Source of the DNA: Yoonia sp.
GTDB lineage: Bacteria; Pseudomonadota; Alphaproteobacteria; Rhodobacterales; Rhodobacteraceae
Assembly (NCBI RefSeq): GCF_018402175.1
Contig: NZ_JAGYJK010000002.1
Span: 1 to 64,000 of the forward strand
Length of the DNA: 64,000 nt
Direction: 5' to 3'
The notes under the pieces were generated by a model. That model saw only the letters and a list, made by a program, of their open reading frames with translations, searched no databases and was not told the origin of the DNA. The position numbers and the translations under genes were made by a program. This document shows, piece by piece, positions 57,046 through 64,000 of the stretch; positions within the stretch are counted from its first letter, which is position 1, and each line of letters opens with the position of its first letter.

Positions 57046-57549
57046 TTAAATCTTGGCGGCGAATTCAGCCAGCACCTGTTCATAGACGGCGCGTTTGAAC
57101 GGCACGATCCCTGCGACCAGATCGGCTGGTGGTACCCATTTCCATGCGGAAAATTCAGGGTGCGCGGTTTGCAGATTGATCTGGCTGTCCTGCCCGTGAA
57201 ACCGCATCAGGAACCATTTCTGTTCCTGCCCGCGATAGCGCCCTTTCCAGATATGCGGCACCAATGCGACAGGCAGGTCATAGGGGATCAGCCCTGCTGT
57301 TTCCGCCTCGATGCTGACAAGGTTCGGGGTGATGCCGGTTTCTTCTTCCAGTTCACGCAGGGCGGCGGTGCGGGTATTTTCGCCCGGATCAACGCCGCCT
57401 TGGGGCATTTGCCAGGCGTCAGTGTCACGGTCGAGCCGCTGGCCGACAAAGACATGGCCGCGCGGATTGATCAGCATGACGCCGACGCAGGGCCGATAGG
57501 GAAGATTGGCGATTTCGTCGATGGTCATGAAAGGGCCTTGGTGTTTCAT
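57046..57549 (-). CDS. rppH: RNA pyrophosphohydrolase (Nudix, RppH)
   Basis: This 167-residue Nudix enzyme has [35 protein letters not shown] and the Nudix box [20 protein letters not shown] with GI after it, then [20 protein letters not shown] and [14 protein letters not shown], all typical of RppH/IalA. It removes pyrophosphate from 5' ends of mRNA (or from dinucleoside polyphosphates). The start was placed at MKHQGPFMT with ribosome site [15 protein letters not shown] seven codons later is possible. Confidence 0.93.
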   Translation of the reverse strand: MKHQGPFMTIDEIANLPYRPCVGVMLINPRGHVFVGQRLDRDTDAWQMPQGGVDPGENTRTAALRELEEETGITPNLVSIEAETAGLIPYDLPVALVPHIWKGRYRGQEQKWFLMRFHGQDSQINLQTAHPEFSAWKWVPPADLVAGIVPFKRAVYEQVLAEFAAKI

Positions 57550-57596
57550 GGGCTGCTCCTGTTTCTTTGACCACAGATAGCCACAAGGTCCAGCGG

Positions 57597-58091
57597 TTAT
57601 GCGATAACAAGCCGTGTTTCGTGCCGGATACGGGCCGCGATCCACCGCAGATGGGCGCGGTCGAGCCCGATGCAGCCCGCCGTGGGCCGCCCTGGCCCCC
57701 GCCATTGGTGAATGAAAATAGCAGACCCCCGCCCCTTGACCGCATAGGGCCAGTTCCAGTCGGTCAGGATAATAAGGTCATATATCGGATCGGCGCGGCG
57801 CAACCGTTCATGGCGATAGGGATGTGGCGCGCGCACCATCATGTTGTAATCGGGGTCGCGGATATCGTCAGACCACAGATCAAAGGGCTTAATCGGCAGC
57901 GCCCAATCCGCAGGCCGCGCCATCCGGTCGGACCGGTAGAGCATGCCGACAAGGCGGTGCGTGCCGATGGGGGTCGCGCCATCGCCTTCTTTCTTGCGCT
58001 TCACGACGCCCCCGCGCCCAATCGTGCAGGGAAAGCGACGGTTCAGGAACCGCAGGTGGGTGGGGGTCAGGACAAGGTCGGTGGGTTTCAT
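57597..58091 (-). CDS. L,D-transpeptidase (YkuD) family protein
   Basis: This 164-residue protein is a compact YkuD domain: [48 protein letters not shown]-like [16 protein letters not shown] and the catalytic block [20 protein letters not shown] followed by L. The Cys of GCIGL is the nucleophile and the HQ histidine its partner. It lacks a visible signal peptide, which is odd for a peptidoglycan enzyme but common in this short subgroup. Substrate remains open. Confidence 0.88.
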   Translation of the reverse strand: MKPTDLVLTPTHLRFLNRRFPCTIGRGGVVKRKKEGDGATPIGTHRLVGMLYRSDRMARPADWALPIKPFDLWSDDIRDPDYNMMVRAPHPYRHERLRRADPIYDLIILTDWNWPYAVKGRGSAIFIHQWRGPGRPTAGCIGLDRAHLRWIAARIRHETRLVIA

Positions 58092-58164
58092 GGGGTGAGG
58101 GATAGCGGGCGGCGGCGAGGGTGTCAGTAGAAATGTGCTGTTGACGTGAGGCTGCTTTGAACCC

Positions 58165-58500
58165 TTAGCCGTCGGTTGAGTTCACAGAAATTTCTCGCCC
58201 CAGCCAATCCAGATACCCGCTGATCGCAGCCTCGTCCCTTTTGCAATAGGACCATTTCAAATGCTTTTGCACCGTGATGAAACCTGCCTGCCTGAGAATG
58301 TCCAGATGCCTGCTGGCGGTGGGTTGAGCGATGGCAAGCGCTTCGGCAATCAGCGTCATGCACACGCCGAACTTCACCGGGTCAGCAGACCACTGCTGGG
58401 CGAAATGCTTTTGGGGGTCCGCCAACAGCTGAAGGACTCTCAGTCGCTGCTCACTGGCTATCGCTTTGATTTGTGTTGATCTGTCCATGCCTGTCATCAT
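58165..58500 (-). CDS. ArsR-family winged-helix repressor
   Basis: This 111-residue regulator has IKAIASEQRLRVLQLLADPQ at the dimer helix, the recognition region LAIAQPTASRHLDILRQAGF and the wing ITVQKHLKWSYCKRDEAAIS. Single cysteines occur (Cys45 and Cys84 approximately) but no clear CVC metal motif, so it may sense something other than arsenic. It faces a hydrolase gene across 37 bases that contain an 18-base perfect palindrome, the likely shared operator. Confidence 0.88.
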   Translation of the reverse strand: MMTGMDRSTQIKAIASEQRLRVLQLLADPQKHFAQQWSADPVKFGVCMTLIAEALAIAQPTASRHLDILRQAGFITVQKHLKWSYCKRDEAAISGYLDWLGREISVNSTDG

Positions 58501-58503
58501 ATC

Positions 58504-58521
58504 GTCATTTAGCTAAATGAC
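58504..58521. promoter_or_regulatory. probable ArsR-type operator (18-base perfect palindrome)
   Basis: GTCATTTAGCTAAATGAC is perfectly self-complementary and lies in the 37-base gap between the divergent arsR-like gene and the alpha/beta hydrolase gene, covering where both promoters must overlap. ArsR proteins bind such A/T-rich inverted repeats. Confidence 0.75.
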
Positions 58522-58537
58522 AATGTGATTCGCTGCA

Positions 58538-59356
58538 ATGCTGGACCTTCCGAATACCGCGATCATCGAAGGCAATGCCGTCCGTTGGGGCCGGATCGGG
58601 AAAGGGCCGCCGCTCGTCGCCATCCATGGCACCCCGTTTTCTTCCCAGGTCTGGCGCCGGATTGTGCCGCATTTTGCCGACCGCAGAACGGTCTACTACT
58701 TTGATTTGGTTGGCTATGGCCTGTCCGAGATGCGCGAGGGGCAGGATGTCTCTCTCGCCGCGCAGAACAAAGTTCTTGCTGCCCTGTTCGCGGAATGGGG
58801 GCTCGAACGCCCGGATGTTCTGGCGCATGACTTCGGCGGGGCGACTGCATTGCGCGCCTATTATCTGAATGGCCTGCGCTACCGCACTCTGACGATCTTC
58901 GATGCGGTTGCCTTTGCGCCTTGGGGTTCGCAGTTCGTCCAGCATGTGCGCAGGCATGAAGCGGCGTTCCGCGGGATGCCGGACTATATGCACAAAGCGC
59001 TGTTGCGCGCCTATTTGCAGACGGCAGCACATAATCCGTTGTCGGAAGAGGCCCTGACCATCTACAGCGCGCCGTGGCTTGGGTCGGTAGGTCAGCCAGC
59101 GTTTTACAGGCAGATTGCCCAGATGGACCAACGTTATACGGATGAAGTCGAAGCGCGGTATAGTCGTATGGAATGTCCCGTCACCGTTCTTTGGGGGCAG
59201 AAGGACGATTGGATTCCCTATGTAAAAGGCGAGGCTCTTGCCGGGTTGATCTCGGATCAATCGCTGATCCCGATCCCTAACGCCGGGCATCTGGTGCAGG
59301 AGGATTGCCCGGAAGTCCTCGTCGCGGCGGTGCTTAAAAGCTTCGGCGGCACCTGA
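58538..59356 (+). CDS. alpha/beta hydrolase with Asp nucleophile (haloalkane dehalogenase / epoxide hydrolase type)
   Basis: In this 272-residue cytoplasmic hydrolase the oxyanion motif HGTP is at 30-33. The nucleophile elbow AHDFGG at 96-101 carries Asp98 rather than Ser, which marks haloalkane or haloacetate dehalogenases and epoxide hydrolases. The acid is probably in VLWGQKDDWIP and the base is His251 in NAGHLVQED. A cap domain spans about 120-200. It is divergent from an ArsR-type repressor with a palindromic operator between them, which suggests an inducible response to a chemical. The substrate is not known. Confidence 0.85.
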   Translation: MLDLPNTAIIEGNAVRWGRIGKGPPLVAIHGTPFSSQVWRRIVPHFADRRTVYYFDLVGYGLSEMREGQDVSLAAQNKVLAALFAEWGLERPDVLAHDFGGATALRAYYLNGLRYRTLTIFDAVAFAPWGSQFVQHVRRHEAAFRGMPDYMHKALLRAYLQTAAHNPLSEEALTIYSAPWLGSVGQPAFYRQIAQMDQRYTDEVEARYSRMECPVTVLWGQKDDWIPYVKGEALAGLISDQSLIPIPNAGHLVQEDCPEVLVAAVLKSFGGT

Positions 59357-59392
59357 TCGTCGGCTTCGTCCCGCAAAGCGGACACACCACCC

Positions 59393-60472
59393 TTACAACA
59401 AATGCCCCGACTTCGCGGCCTTCGTTGCAAGGTATCCGTGGTTATGACGGTTCTCGCCCACTTTCAGCGGAACACGTTCGACGACTGCGATCCCGCAGCT
59501 TTCCATCCGCGCAACCTTGGCGGGGTTGTTCGTCAGCAGGCGCACTGACGCAAAGCCCATCATTTTCAAAATCTCCGCGCCGATGCGGAAATCGCGTTCA
59601 TCGTCCTCGAATCCCAGACGGTGATTCGCCTCGACCGTGTCGAACCCCTGATCCTGCAAGGAATAGGCGCGCATCTTGTTGGCCAGCCCGATCCCGCGCC
59701 CTTCCTGATTAAGATAAAGCAGCACGCCTGCCCGTTCGGCCCCCATCTGCGCCAGCGCACCGCGCAATTGCGGGCCGCAGTCGCATTTCAGCGACCCCAG
59801 CAGATCGCCGGTGAAACAGGCCGAATGCAGCCGCGACAGCACGGGCTGCGACCGGTCGGGCTGGCCAATTTCGACGGCGTAATGTTCCTCGGCCCCGTCG
59901 TCGGGACGGAAGATATGCAACCGGCCCGCCTCTGACACCTCCAGCGGCAGGCGGGCGCTGATGACGGGGCGCAGCGGGCTGAGCGTCAGGTCAAGGGCAG
60001 CAGCACCCGGGATCAGGGTCAGGTCATGCGCTTTGGCGAAACCTTGGGCATCATCAATCGCCAGCACCAAAGCGGCCGGCAACAACCGTGCAGCCTTGGT
60101 CAGCGCAATTGCCGCGCGGTGCAAGTCAGCATTGCCATCGCGGATGCTGCGCAGCGGCCCTTTCATCGGGGCGCGCAGGTCATCGGCGGGGTCGGCGACG
60201 GACCGGACCCACGACAGGCCCACATCCAGCGGCAGTTCAATCCGCGCCAGATCACCGTCATAGGCGCGGGCTTTGAGCGTTTGCGCCCGCCAGCTTGTGA
60301 TTGCCAGCACAGGCGCACCGCCCAAGGTGCGCAGATGCGCCAGCCGGTCGGCATCCAGCGTTTCCGCCGCCAGCATGACAGCCCCGCCATCCAGCACCAC
60401 AGGCACACCCATGCGCAGATCGGCCCGCGCGCGCGCCAGCCGTTCGGTGATATCGGGGGAAAATCCTGTCAT
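59393..60472 (-). CDS. ribA: GTP cyclohydrolase II
   Basis: This 359-residue enzyme starts riboflavin synthesis from GTP. The C-terminal ~200 residues are a full RibA: SRLHSACFTGDLLGSLKCDC with three zinc cysteines (CFTGDLLGSLKCDC), GVLLYLNQEGRGIGLANKMR, FDTVEANHRLGFEDDERDFR and LLTNNPAKVARMESCGIAVV. The N-terminal ~150 residues resemble a degenerate DHBP-synthase domain without its usual acidic motif, as in other alphaproteobacterial RibA. The start MTGFSPDITER (60472) was chosen; an upstream open frame is unlikely. It diverges from the response regulator. Confidence 0.92.
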   Translation of the reverse strand: MTGFSPDITERLARARADLRMGVPVVLDGGAVMLAAETLDADRLAHLRTLGGAPVLAITSWRAQTLKARAYDGDLARIELPLDVGLSWVRSVADPADDLRAPMKGPLRSIRDGNADLHRAAIALTKAARLLPAALVLAIDDAQGFAKAHDLTLIPGAAALDLTLSPLRPVISARLPLEVSEAGRLHIFRPDDGAEEHYAVEIGQPDRSQPVLSRLHSACFTGDLLGSLKCDCGPQLRGALAQMGAERAGVLLYLNQEGRGIGLANKMRAYSLQDQGFDTVEANHRLGFEDDERDFRIGAEILKMMGFASVRLLTNNPAKVARMESCGIAVVERVPLKVGENRHNHGYLATKAAKSGHLL

Positions 60473-60624
60473 CGGGCACCTGTCAATTGTTTCACCTGAT
60501 AGCCCGTTTTCGCGCAAAGTGAAACAAAACCCCGCCTGATGACACGTCCGTGTGAACCATCGGCGGGAAATCTTGTTTGATCCGTATCTGTTCACAAATC
60601 GATGATGTAATGATGGAGACTGTC

Positions 60625-61311
60625 ATGGCCCAACTCAAAAAGATTCTGCTGGTGGACGACGATGACGACCTGCGCGAGGCGCTGGGCGAACAATTGTTGA
60701 TGACCGAAGATTTCGACGTGTTCGAAGCGGATGACGGGGCCAGCGCCATCGTCAAGACCAAGGAAGGTCTGTACGACCTGATGATCCTTGATGTCGGCCT
60801 GCCCGACACCGATGGCCGCGAATTGTGCCGCCGTCTGCGCAAGCAGGGCGTCAAATGCCCGATCATCATGTTGACTGCACAGGACAGCGATGCCGATACG
60901 ATCCTTGGGCTTGATGCAGGTGCCAATGATTACGTCAGCAAACCGTTCAAGTTCCCCGTGCTTCTGGCGCGGATCCGCAGCCAGCTGCGCACGCATGAAC
61001 AATCCGAGGATGCGATTTTCCAGCTTGGGCCCTATACGTTCAAGCCCGCGCAAAAGATGCTGATCACCGAGGATGACAAAAAGGTCCGCCTGACCGAGAA
61101 AGAGACAAATATCCTCAAATATCTCTACCGCGCGACCGACGGCGTGGTTGCCCGCGACGTGCTGCTGCACGAGGTTTGGGGGTATAACGCGGGTGTCACA
61201 ACACATACACTCGAGACGCATATCTACCGCTTGCGCCAAAAGATCGAACCCGATCCGTCCAATGCGCGTTTGCTGGTGACGGAACAAGGTGGCTACAGGC
61301 TCGTTTCATAA
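60625..61311 (+). CDS. OmpR/PhoB-family response regulator
   Basis: This 228-residue regulator has an N-terminal receiver domain with acidic cluster ILLVDDDDDLREALG, phospho-Asp in LMILDVGLPDTDG and Lys in VSKPFKFPVLLARI, and a C-terminal winged helix (KVRLTEKETNILKYLYRATD, THTLETHIYRLRQKIEPDPS). No histidine kinase is adjacent, so it is an orphan in this window. GGAG six bases before the ATG at 60625 decides that start over two ATGs at 60610 and 60613. A strong terminator follows. Confidence 0.93.
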   Translation: MAQLKKILLVDDDDDLREALGEQLLMTEDFDVFEADDGASAIVKTKEGLYDLMILDVGLPDTDGRELCRRLRKQGVKCPIIMLTAQDSDADTILGLDAGANDYVSKPFKFPVLLARIRSQLRTHEQSEDAIFQLGPYTFKPAQKMLITEDDKKVRLTEKETNILKYLYRATDGVVARDVLLHEVWGYNAGVTTHTLETHIYRLRQKIEPDPSNARLLVTEQGGYRLVS

Positions 61312-61359
61312 GGACCCCGCCGGTGATCGGGTTATATCACCAACCTCCCTGTTGGACTT

Positions 61360-61388
61360 GCCCGGGCCTTGTGCCCGGGCGTTTTTTT
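61360..61388 (+). terminator. intrinsic terminator after the response regulator
   Basis: GCCCGGGC (61360-61367) and GCCCGGGC (61373-61380) pair around CTTGT, followed by GTTTTTTT. It isolates the regulator from the rhodanese gene. Confidence 0.93.
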
Positions 61389-61413
61389 CAACGTCACAAA
61401 CAGACAGGATCAT

Positions 61414-61791
61414 ATGATGAAAACCGCACAAGACTATCTTGACGAAGCCAATGCCGTCGTCACCCGCATCGACAGCAAGGATGCCATCGCGAAACATGCC
61501 GAAGGCGCTGGCGTCTTTATCGACGTGCGTGACAGCAGCGACATCGCCAATTCGGGCACGATCAAAGGCGCAGAACGCGTGGCGCGCGGCTTTATCGAAT
61601 TTGCCGCCGATCCGACGTCAAAGTTTCACAAGCCGTTCTTTGACAAGGACAAGACTTATTACCTTGTCTGCGGTCTGGGCGGACAGGCGGCCCTTGCTGG
61701 CAAGACCCTGAAAGACATGGGTTATCCCAATGTCATCAACGTTGGCGGCATCGGCGACTGGAAACAGGCAGGTGGCCCCGTCGAGGATTAA
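61414..61791 (+). CDS. rhodanese-domain protein
   Basis: This 125-residue single rhodanese domain has GVFIDVRDSSDIANSGTIKG, ARGFIEFAADPTSKFHKPFF and the active loop YYLVCGLGGQAALAGKTLKD, where the Cys is the persulfide carrier. It ends GYPNVINVGGIGDWKQAGGP. Single-domain rhodaneses move sulfane sulfur. The stop overlaps the stop of the convergent MetC-like gene by four bases; that neighbour also handles sulfur, though they are not co-transcribed. The start MMKTAQDYLDEA follows AGGAT. Confidence 0.9.
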   Translation: MMKTAQDYLDEANAVVTRIDSKDAIAKHAEGAGVFIDVRDSSDIANSGTIKGAERVARGFIEFAADPTSKFHKPFFDKDKTYYLVCGLGGQAALAGKTLKDMGYPNVINVGGIGDWKQAGGPVED

Positions 61792-62909
61792 GCCAGCGCC
61801 TGATCCCAGTCAGCAATCAGGTCATCGATATGTTCGATGCCCACGCTGACGCGGATCAGATTTTCCGGAATACCGGTATGCGGTTCGATCGTGTGCCGGT
61901 GTTCCACCAGACTTTCGACGCCGCCCAGTGACGTGGCCCGCAGGAACAATTCCAGCTTGCCCGTCACCCGCAGCGCATCCGCGCGCCCGCCTTTGACCAG
62001 CACCGACAAGAGGCTGCCGAACCCGCCCTGCATCTGGCGCAAGGCAATGTCATGGCCTTGGTGGTGCGGCAGACCCGGATAAAACACATCCGCGACCGCA
62101 TCATGCGCCATCAGGTGCTGTGCCAGCGCCAGCGCGTTCTGCGACATCCGTTCCACCCGCAAAGGCAGCGTGCGCATGGCGCGGGTCAGTAGCCACGCCT
62201 CGAACGGGCCAAGGATCGCGCCGGCCATCTTGCGGTCGGCCTTGATCGCCTGCCAGACCGCCGTTTCGGGCGCGGCGGTGGATAGAACCCCTGCCAGTAC
62301 ATCGGAATGGCCGTTGATCGCCTTGGTCGCGGAATGCATCACGATATCGGCCCCATGATCCAGCGCACGGGTCAGGACCGGCGTGGCGGCGGTGCCATCG
62401 ACCAGTAGTACACCTTTGGTCGCGGCCTTGACGGCGGCGATATCGACGGTCAGCAGCCACGGGTTCGACGGCGTTTCGATCAGCACCAGATCGGCGGGTT
62501 GCGTCTGGCAGGTCGGGATCAGATCGGCGGCGTGAGCTTCGATCAGCGTAATCTCGCGCCGCGCGCAGAAGTCGCGCACCCAGGCGGTCGTGCCCCAATA
62601 GATGCCCGACTGGACAATCGCTGTCGCGCGGTTCGGCAGCGCGCGAAACACGGCGGCAATCGCGGCCATGCCAGATGGAAACAACAGCGTATCTTGTGCA
62701 TTTTCCAGCGCGCGGATCACCGCCTCGGCCTGGCGCATATTGTCGGAATTGTCGCGCGAATAGATATTGTCAGGGCGGATCAGCACATAATTCTCATCAC
62801 GCAGAAAGGTGGTGGACGGCTGTAAGGCAGGGACGACGCCGCCTGATTGCGGGTCAAGCGCGCCTGCGGCATGGGCGGCGATGGTGGCGGGGTGCAATGG
62901 CTTTTTCAT
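61788..62909 (-). CDS. metC: cystathionine beta-lyase / trans-sulfuration PLP enzyme
   Basis: This 373-residue Cys/Met-metabolism PLP enzyme has GGVVPALQPSTTFLRDENYV, YSRDNSDNMRQAEAVIRALE, LFPSGMAAIAAVFRAL, DLVLIETPSNPWLLTVDIAA and the PLP lysine in DIVMHSATKAINGHSDVLAG. The GTTAWVRDF and SLGGVESLVEHRHTIEPHTG segments fit cystathionine beta-lyase more than gamma-synthase, but the family is hard to split by eye. It probably gives homocysteine for methionine synthesis. The start was set at MKKPLHPATIAAHA; an upstream ATG adds 11 residues. Confidence 0.85.
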   Translation of the reverse strand: MKKPLHPATIAAHAAGALDPQSGGVVPALQPSTTFLRDENYVLIRPDNIYSRDNSDNMRQAEAVIRALENAQDTLLFPSGMAAIAAVFRALPNRATAIVQSGIYWGTTAWVRDFCARREITLIEAHAADLIPTCQTQPADLVLIETPSNPWLLTVDIAAVKAATKGVLLVDGTAATPVLTRALDHGADIVMHSATKAINGHSDVLAGVLSTAAPETAVWQAIKADRKMAGAILGPFEAWLLTRAMRTLPLRVERMSQNALALAQHLMAHDAVADVFYPGLPHHQGHDIALRQMQGGFGSLLSVLVKGGRADALRVTGKLELFLRATSLGGVESLVEHRHTIEPHTGIPENLIRVSVGIEHIDDLIADWDQALA

Positions 62910-62950
62910 GCCGCTATCTGGCGGAAAGACATGGCCCAGCACAAGGGGCG

Positions 62951-63826
62951 TCAGCCGACAAAATCATCCCGACCATAGCCCTGCAGATACAGCAGCGCCG
63001 TCAGATCACCATGGTTGATACGGATATCGCATTGCGCCTGCACGGCGGGTTTCGCATGCAGTGCCACGCCTGTCCCGGCACGCCCCAGCATGCCCAGATC
63101 ATTGGCCCCGTCGCCCACCGCCAGCACGTCAGCCGCGGTGATGCCCAGCCGGGCGGTGATGTCCTCCAGCGCCGCGACCTTGGCCGCCTTGCCCAGTATA
63201 GGGCGCGCCACGTCACCCGTCAGCCTGCCATCCGCCACCAACAGCGTATTGGCGCGGTTTTCGTCGAAACCCAAGGCAGCCGCAACCTGCGCGGTAAAGG
63301 CCGTGAACCCGCCCGACACCAGCGCGGCATAGGCACCCTGCGCCTTCATCGTGGCGACCAGCACAGCCCCGCCCGGCATATAGGTGATCCGGCTGGCCAG
63401 CACCTGCGCGATCACCCCCTCTGGCAGATCGCGCAGCAGGCCGACGCGTTCCAGCAAAGCAGCCTCGAAATCCAGCTCGCCGTTCATGGCGCGCGCGGTG
63501 ATGCCTGCGACATGCGCGCCGACACCTGCCTCATCGGCCAGCTCGTCGATACATTCCTGCTGGATCATCGTGCTGTCCATATCGGCCAGCAGCATCTTTT
63601 TGCAGCGATTGGCGGCAGGCTGGATCACCAGATCGACACCGTGACCTTGCAGGTCTGCCCAGATATCCCAGCGGTTGGAGGGTATGACAGGAATGGCGAA
63701 TTCGGCAGCCTCGTCAGGGGCCAGCCAGAGCGCGTCACCACCGCCCCATGCATTGCGCAGCGTCTCGACCAGCGCCGGGTCAAGACCACGGCTTACGGGA
63801 TTGGTCAGCAAGGTTGCGGTGAACAT
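62951..63826 (-). CDS. serB: phosphoserine phosphatase
   Basis: This 291-residue HAD phosphatase completes serine synthesis. The DxDxT nucleophile motif is KKMLLADMDSTMIQQECIDE. Further motifs are ARAMNGELDFEAALLERVGL, GAYAALVSGGFTAFTAQVAA, and the metal-binding VGDGANDLGMLGRAGTGVAL with HAKPAVQAQ. An N-terminal ACT-like region of about 80 residues precedes. The start MFTATLLTNPVSRG at 63826 was chosen over a long upstream open frame. In relatives it is divergent from serC-serA, which probably lie just past the window edge. Confidence 0.95.
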   Translation of the reverse strand: MFTATLLTNPVSRGLDPALVETLRNAWGGGDALWLAPDEAAEFAIPVIPSNRWDIWADLQGHGVDLVIQPAANRCKKMLLADMDSTMIQQECIDELADEAGVGAHVAGITARAMNGELDFEAALLERVGLLRDLPEGVIAQVLASRITYMPGGAVLVATMKAQGAYAALVSGGFTAFTAQVAAALGFDENRANTLLVADGRLTGDVARPILGKAAKVAALEDITARLGITAADVLAVGDGANDLGMLGRAGTGVALHAKPAVQAQCDIRINHGDLTALLYLQGYGRDDFVG

Positions 63827-63923
63827 GATCTTGTCCTTTGTGGCGTCGTTTCCGATCGGCGGCAGCAATGTCGCAAAAAGCGGGTCAAGCGGCGGTCTAG
63901 CTGCATTTTCCGGATTGTGAAAG

Positions 63924-64000
63924 TCCGCGGCGCACTCTATCTGCGGCGGTGGGACACCCTTCCCCAACGAAGGGCGATTATCTGAGAGGATACCAGAAAT
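63924..64000 (+). promoter_or_regulatory. candidate serC leader motif and start of the next gene
   Basis: The segment upstream of the right edge contains CCGCGGCGCA / CTGCGG pairing and the perfect hairpin CCCTTC-CCCAAC-GAAGGG (63957-63974), then AGAGGATACCAGAAAT. A conserved serC RNA motif is known before serC in Alphaproteobacteria. The window stops at AAAT; a following G would make ATG seven bases after GAGGA. Both the RNA call and the gene identity rest on position opposite serB. Confidence 0.35.

Noticed and set aside
61414-62909. Rhodanese and MetC-like gene as a sulfur operon
   Set aside because: They are convergent with overlapping stop codons, so they cannot share a transcript; the shared sulfur theme may be chance.
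9457-64000. tRNA or rRNA genes
   Set aside because: No cloverleaf with a TTCGA-type arm and CCA-compatible end, and no rRNA blocks, were recognised; the few GGTTCGA strings fall inside protein-coding genes.

Overview
The window joins two unlike segments. From about 9,250 to the right end it is a dense, high-GC alphaproteobacterial chromosome of the Rhodobacteraceae (Roseobacter) type. The evidence is the aerobic Cob-type cobalamin genes (cobC, cobD, cobW, cobN, cobO), a cobalamin riboswitch in front of hupE, and marine methylamine/betaine-type FAD-GcvT dehydrogenases. Family assignments come from recognising protein motifs, not from database searches. The left 9.2 kb carries an intact IS1380-type transposase and a heavy-metal RND efflux cluster on the minus strand (CzcC, CusB, CzcA/CusA, HupE-like permease, membrane-anchor protein, small secreted protein). 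Every efflux gene is broken by single-base indels. The style of this cluster recalls Gammaproteobacteria. The two segments meet inside one continuous frame near 9,245, where the start of a Roseobacter-like response regulator runs straight into the middle of a CzcC-type outer-membrane protein. That is either an insertion or an assembly chimera.

Layout: 1-1,767 IS1380-like element; 1,923-9,245 decayed metal-efflux cluster; 9,243-9,456 truncated response regulator; 9,638-11,831 DUF1636-cobC-cobD (overlapping starts and stops); 11,919-16,588 lytic transglycosylase and smc (convergent); 16,825-23,928 cobalamin riboswitch, hupE, cobW, GNAT, a 53-residue antisense gene, cobN, cobO; 23,999-29,565 yrbL, ASCH protein, small membrane protein, pheT, methyltransferase, ytoQ, mscL; 29,602-36,124 ald/lrp, FrhB/BciB-like protein, asd, MuiA-like protein, GFA-like protein; 36,211-42,582 a four-gene minus-strand operon (XRE-cupin regulator, two FAD-GcvT dehydrogenases, homocysteine methyltransferase) that looks like betaine/methylated-glycine catabolism; 42,712-48,871 fRMsr, thiolase, Ggt, small membrane protein, FMN reductase, acetolactate-synthase-like enzyme; 48,979-57,549 pheS, rplT, rpmI, pyk, hutG, DUF1244, dapE, rnr, rppH; 57,597-63,826 L,D-transpeptidase, arsR with a divergent hydrolase, ribA, response regulator, rhodanese, metC-like, serB, then a probable serC leader at the right edge.

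The cobalamin region works as a unit. HupE imports cobalt under riboswitch control, CobW is a metal-binding GTPase, CobN is the large cobaltochelatase subunit, CobO adenosylates, CobC makes the aminopropanol arm and CobD attaches it. CobS and CobT are not in the window.

Two themes go beyond ordinary annotation. First, three families of short palindromic repeats are spread between genes. One member of the first family lies in frame inside cobN and adds about 15 residues, and one of the third lies in a dehydrogenase gene. Members of the second family supply the stop codons of the genes they follow. Second, single-base indels interrupt smc (twice), cobN, one FAD-GcvT gene and the acetolactate-synthase-like gene. 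At least two are losses in G runs, which points to residual sequencing error; the far denser indels of the left arm fit a poorly covered contig end. No tRNA, rRNA, CRISPR array or prophage was recognised.
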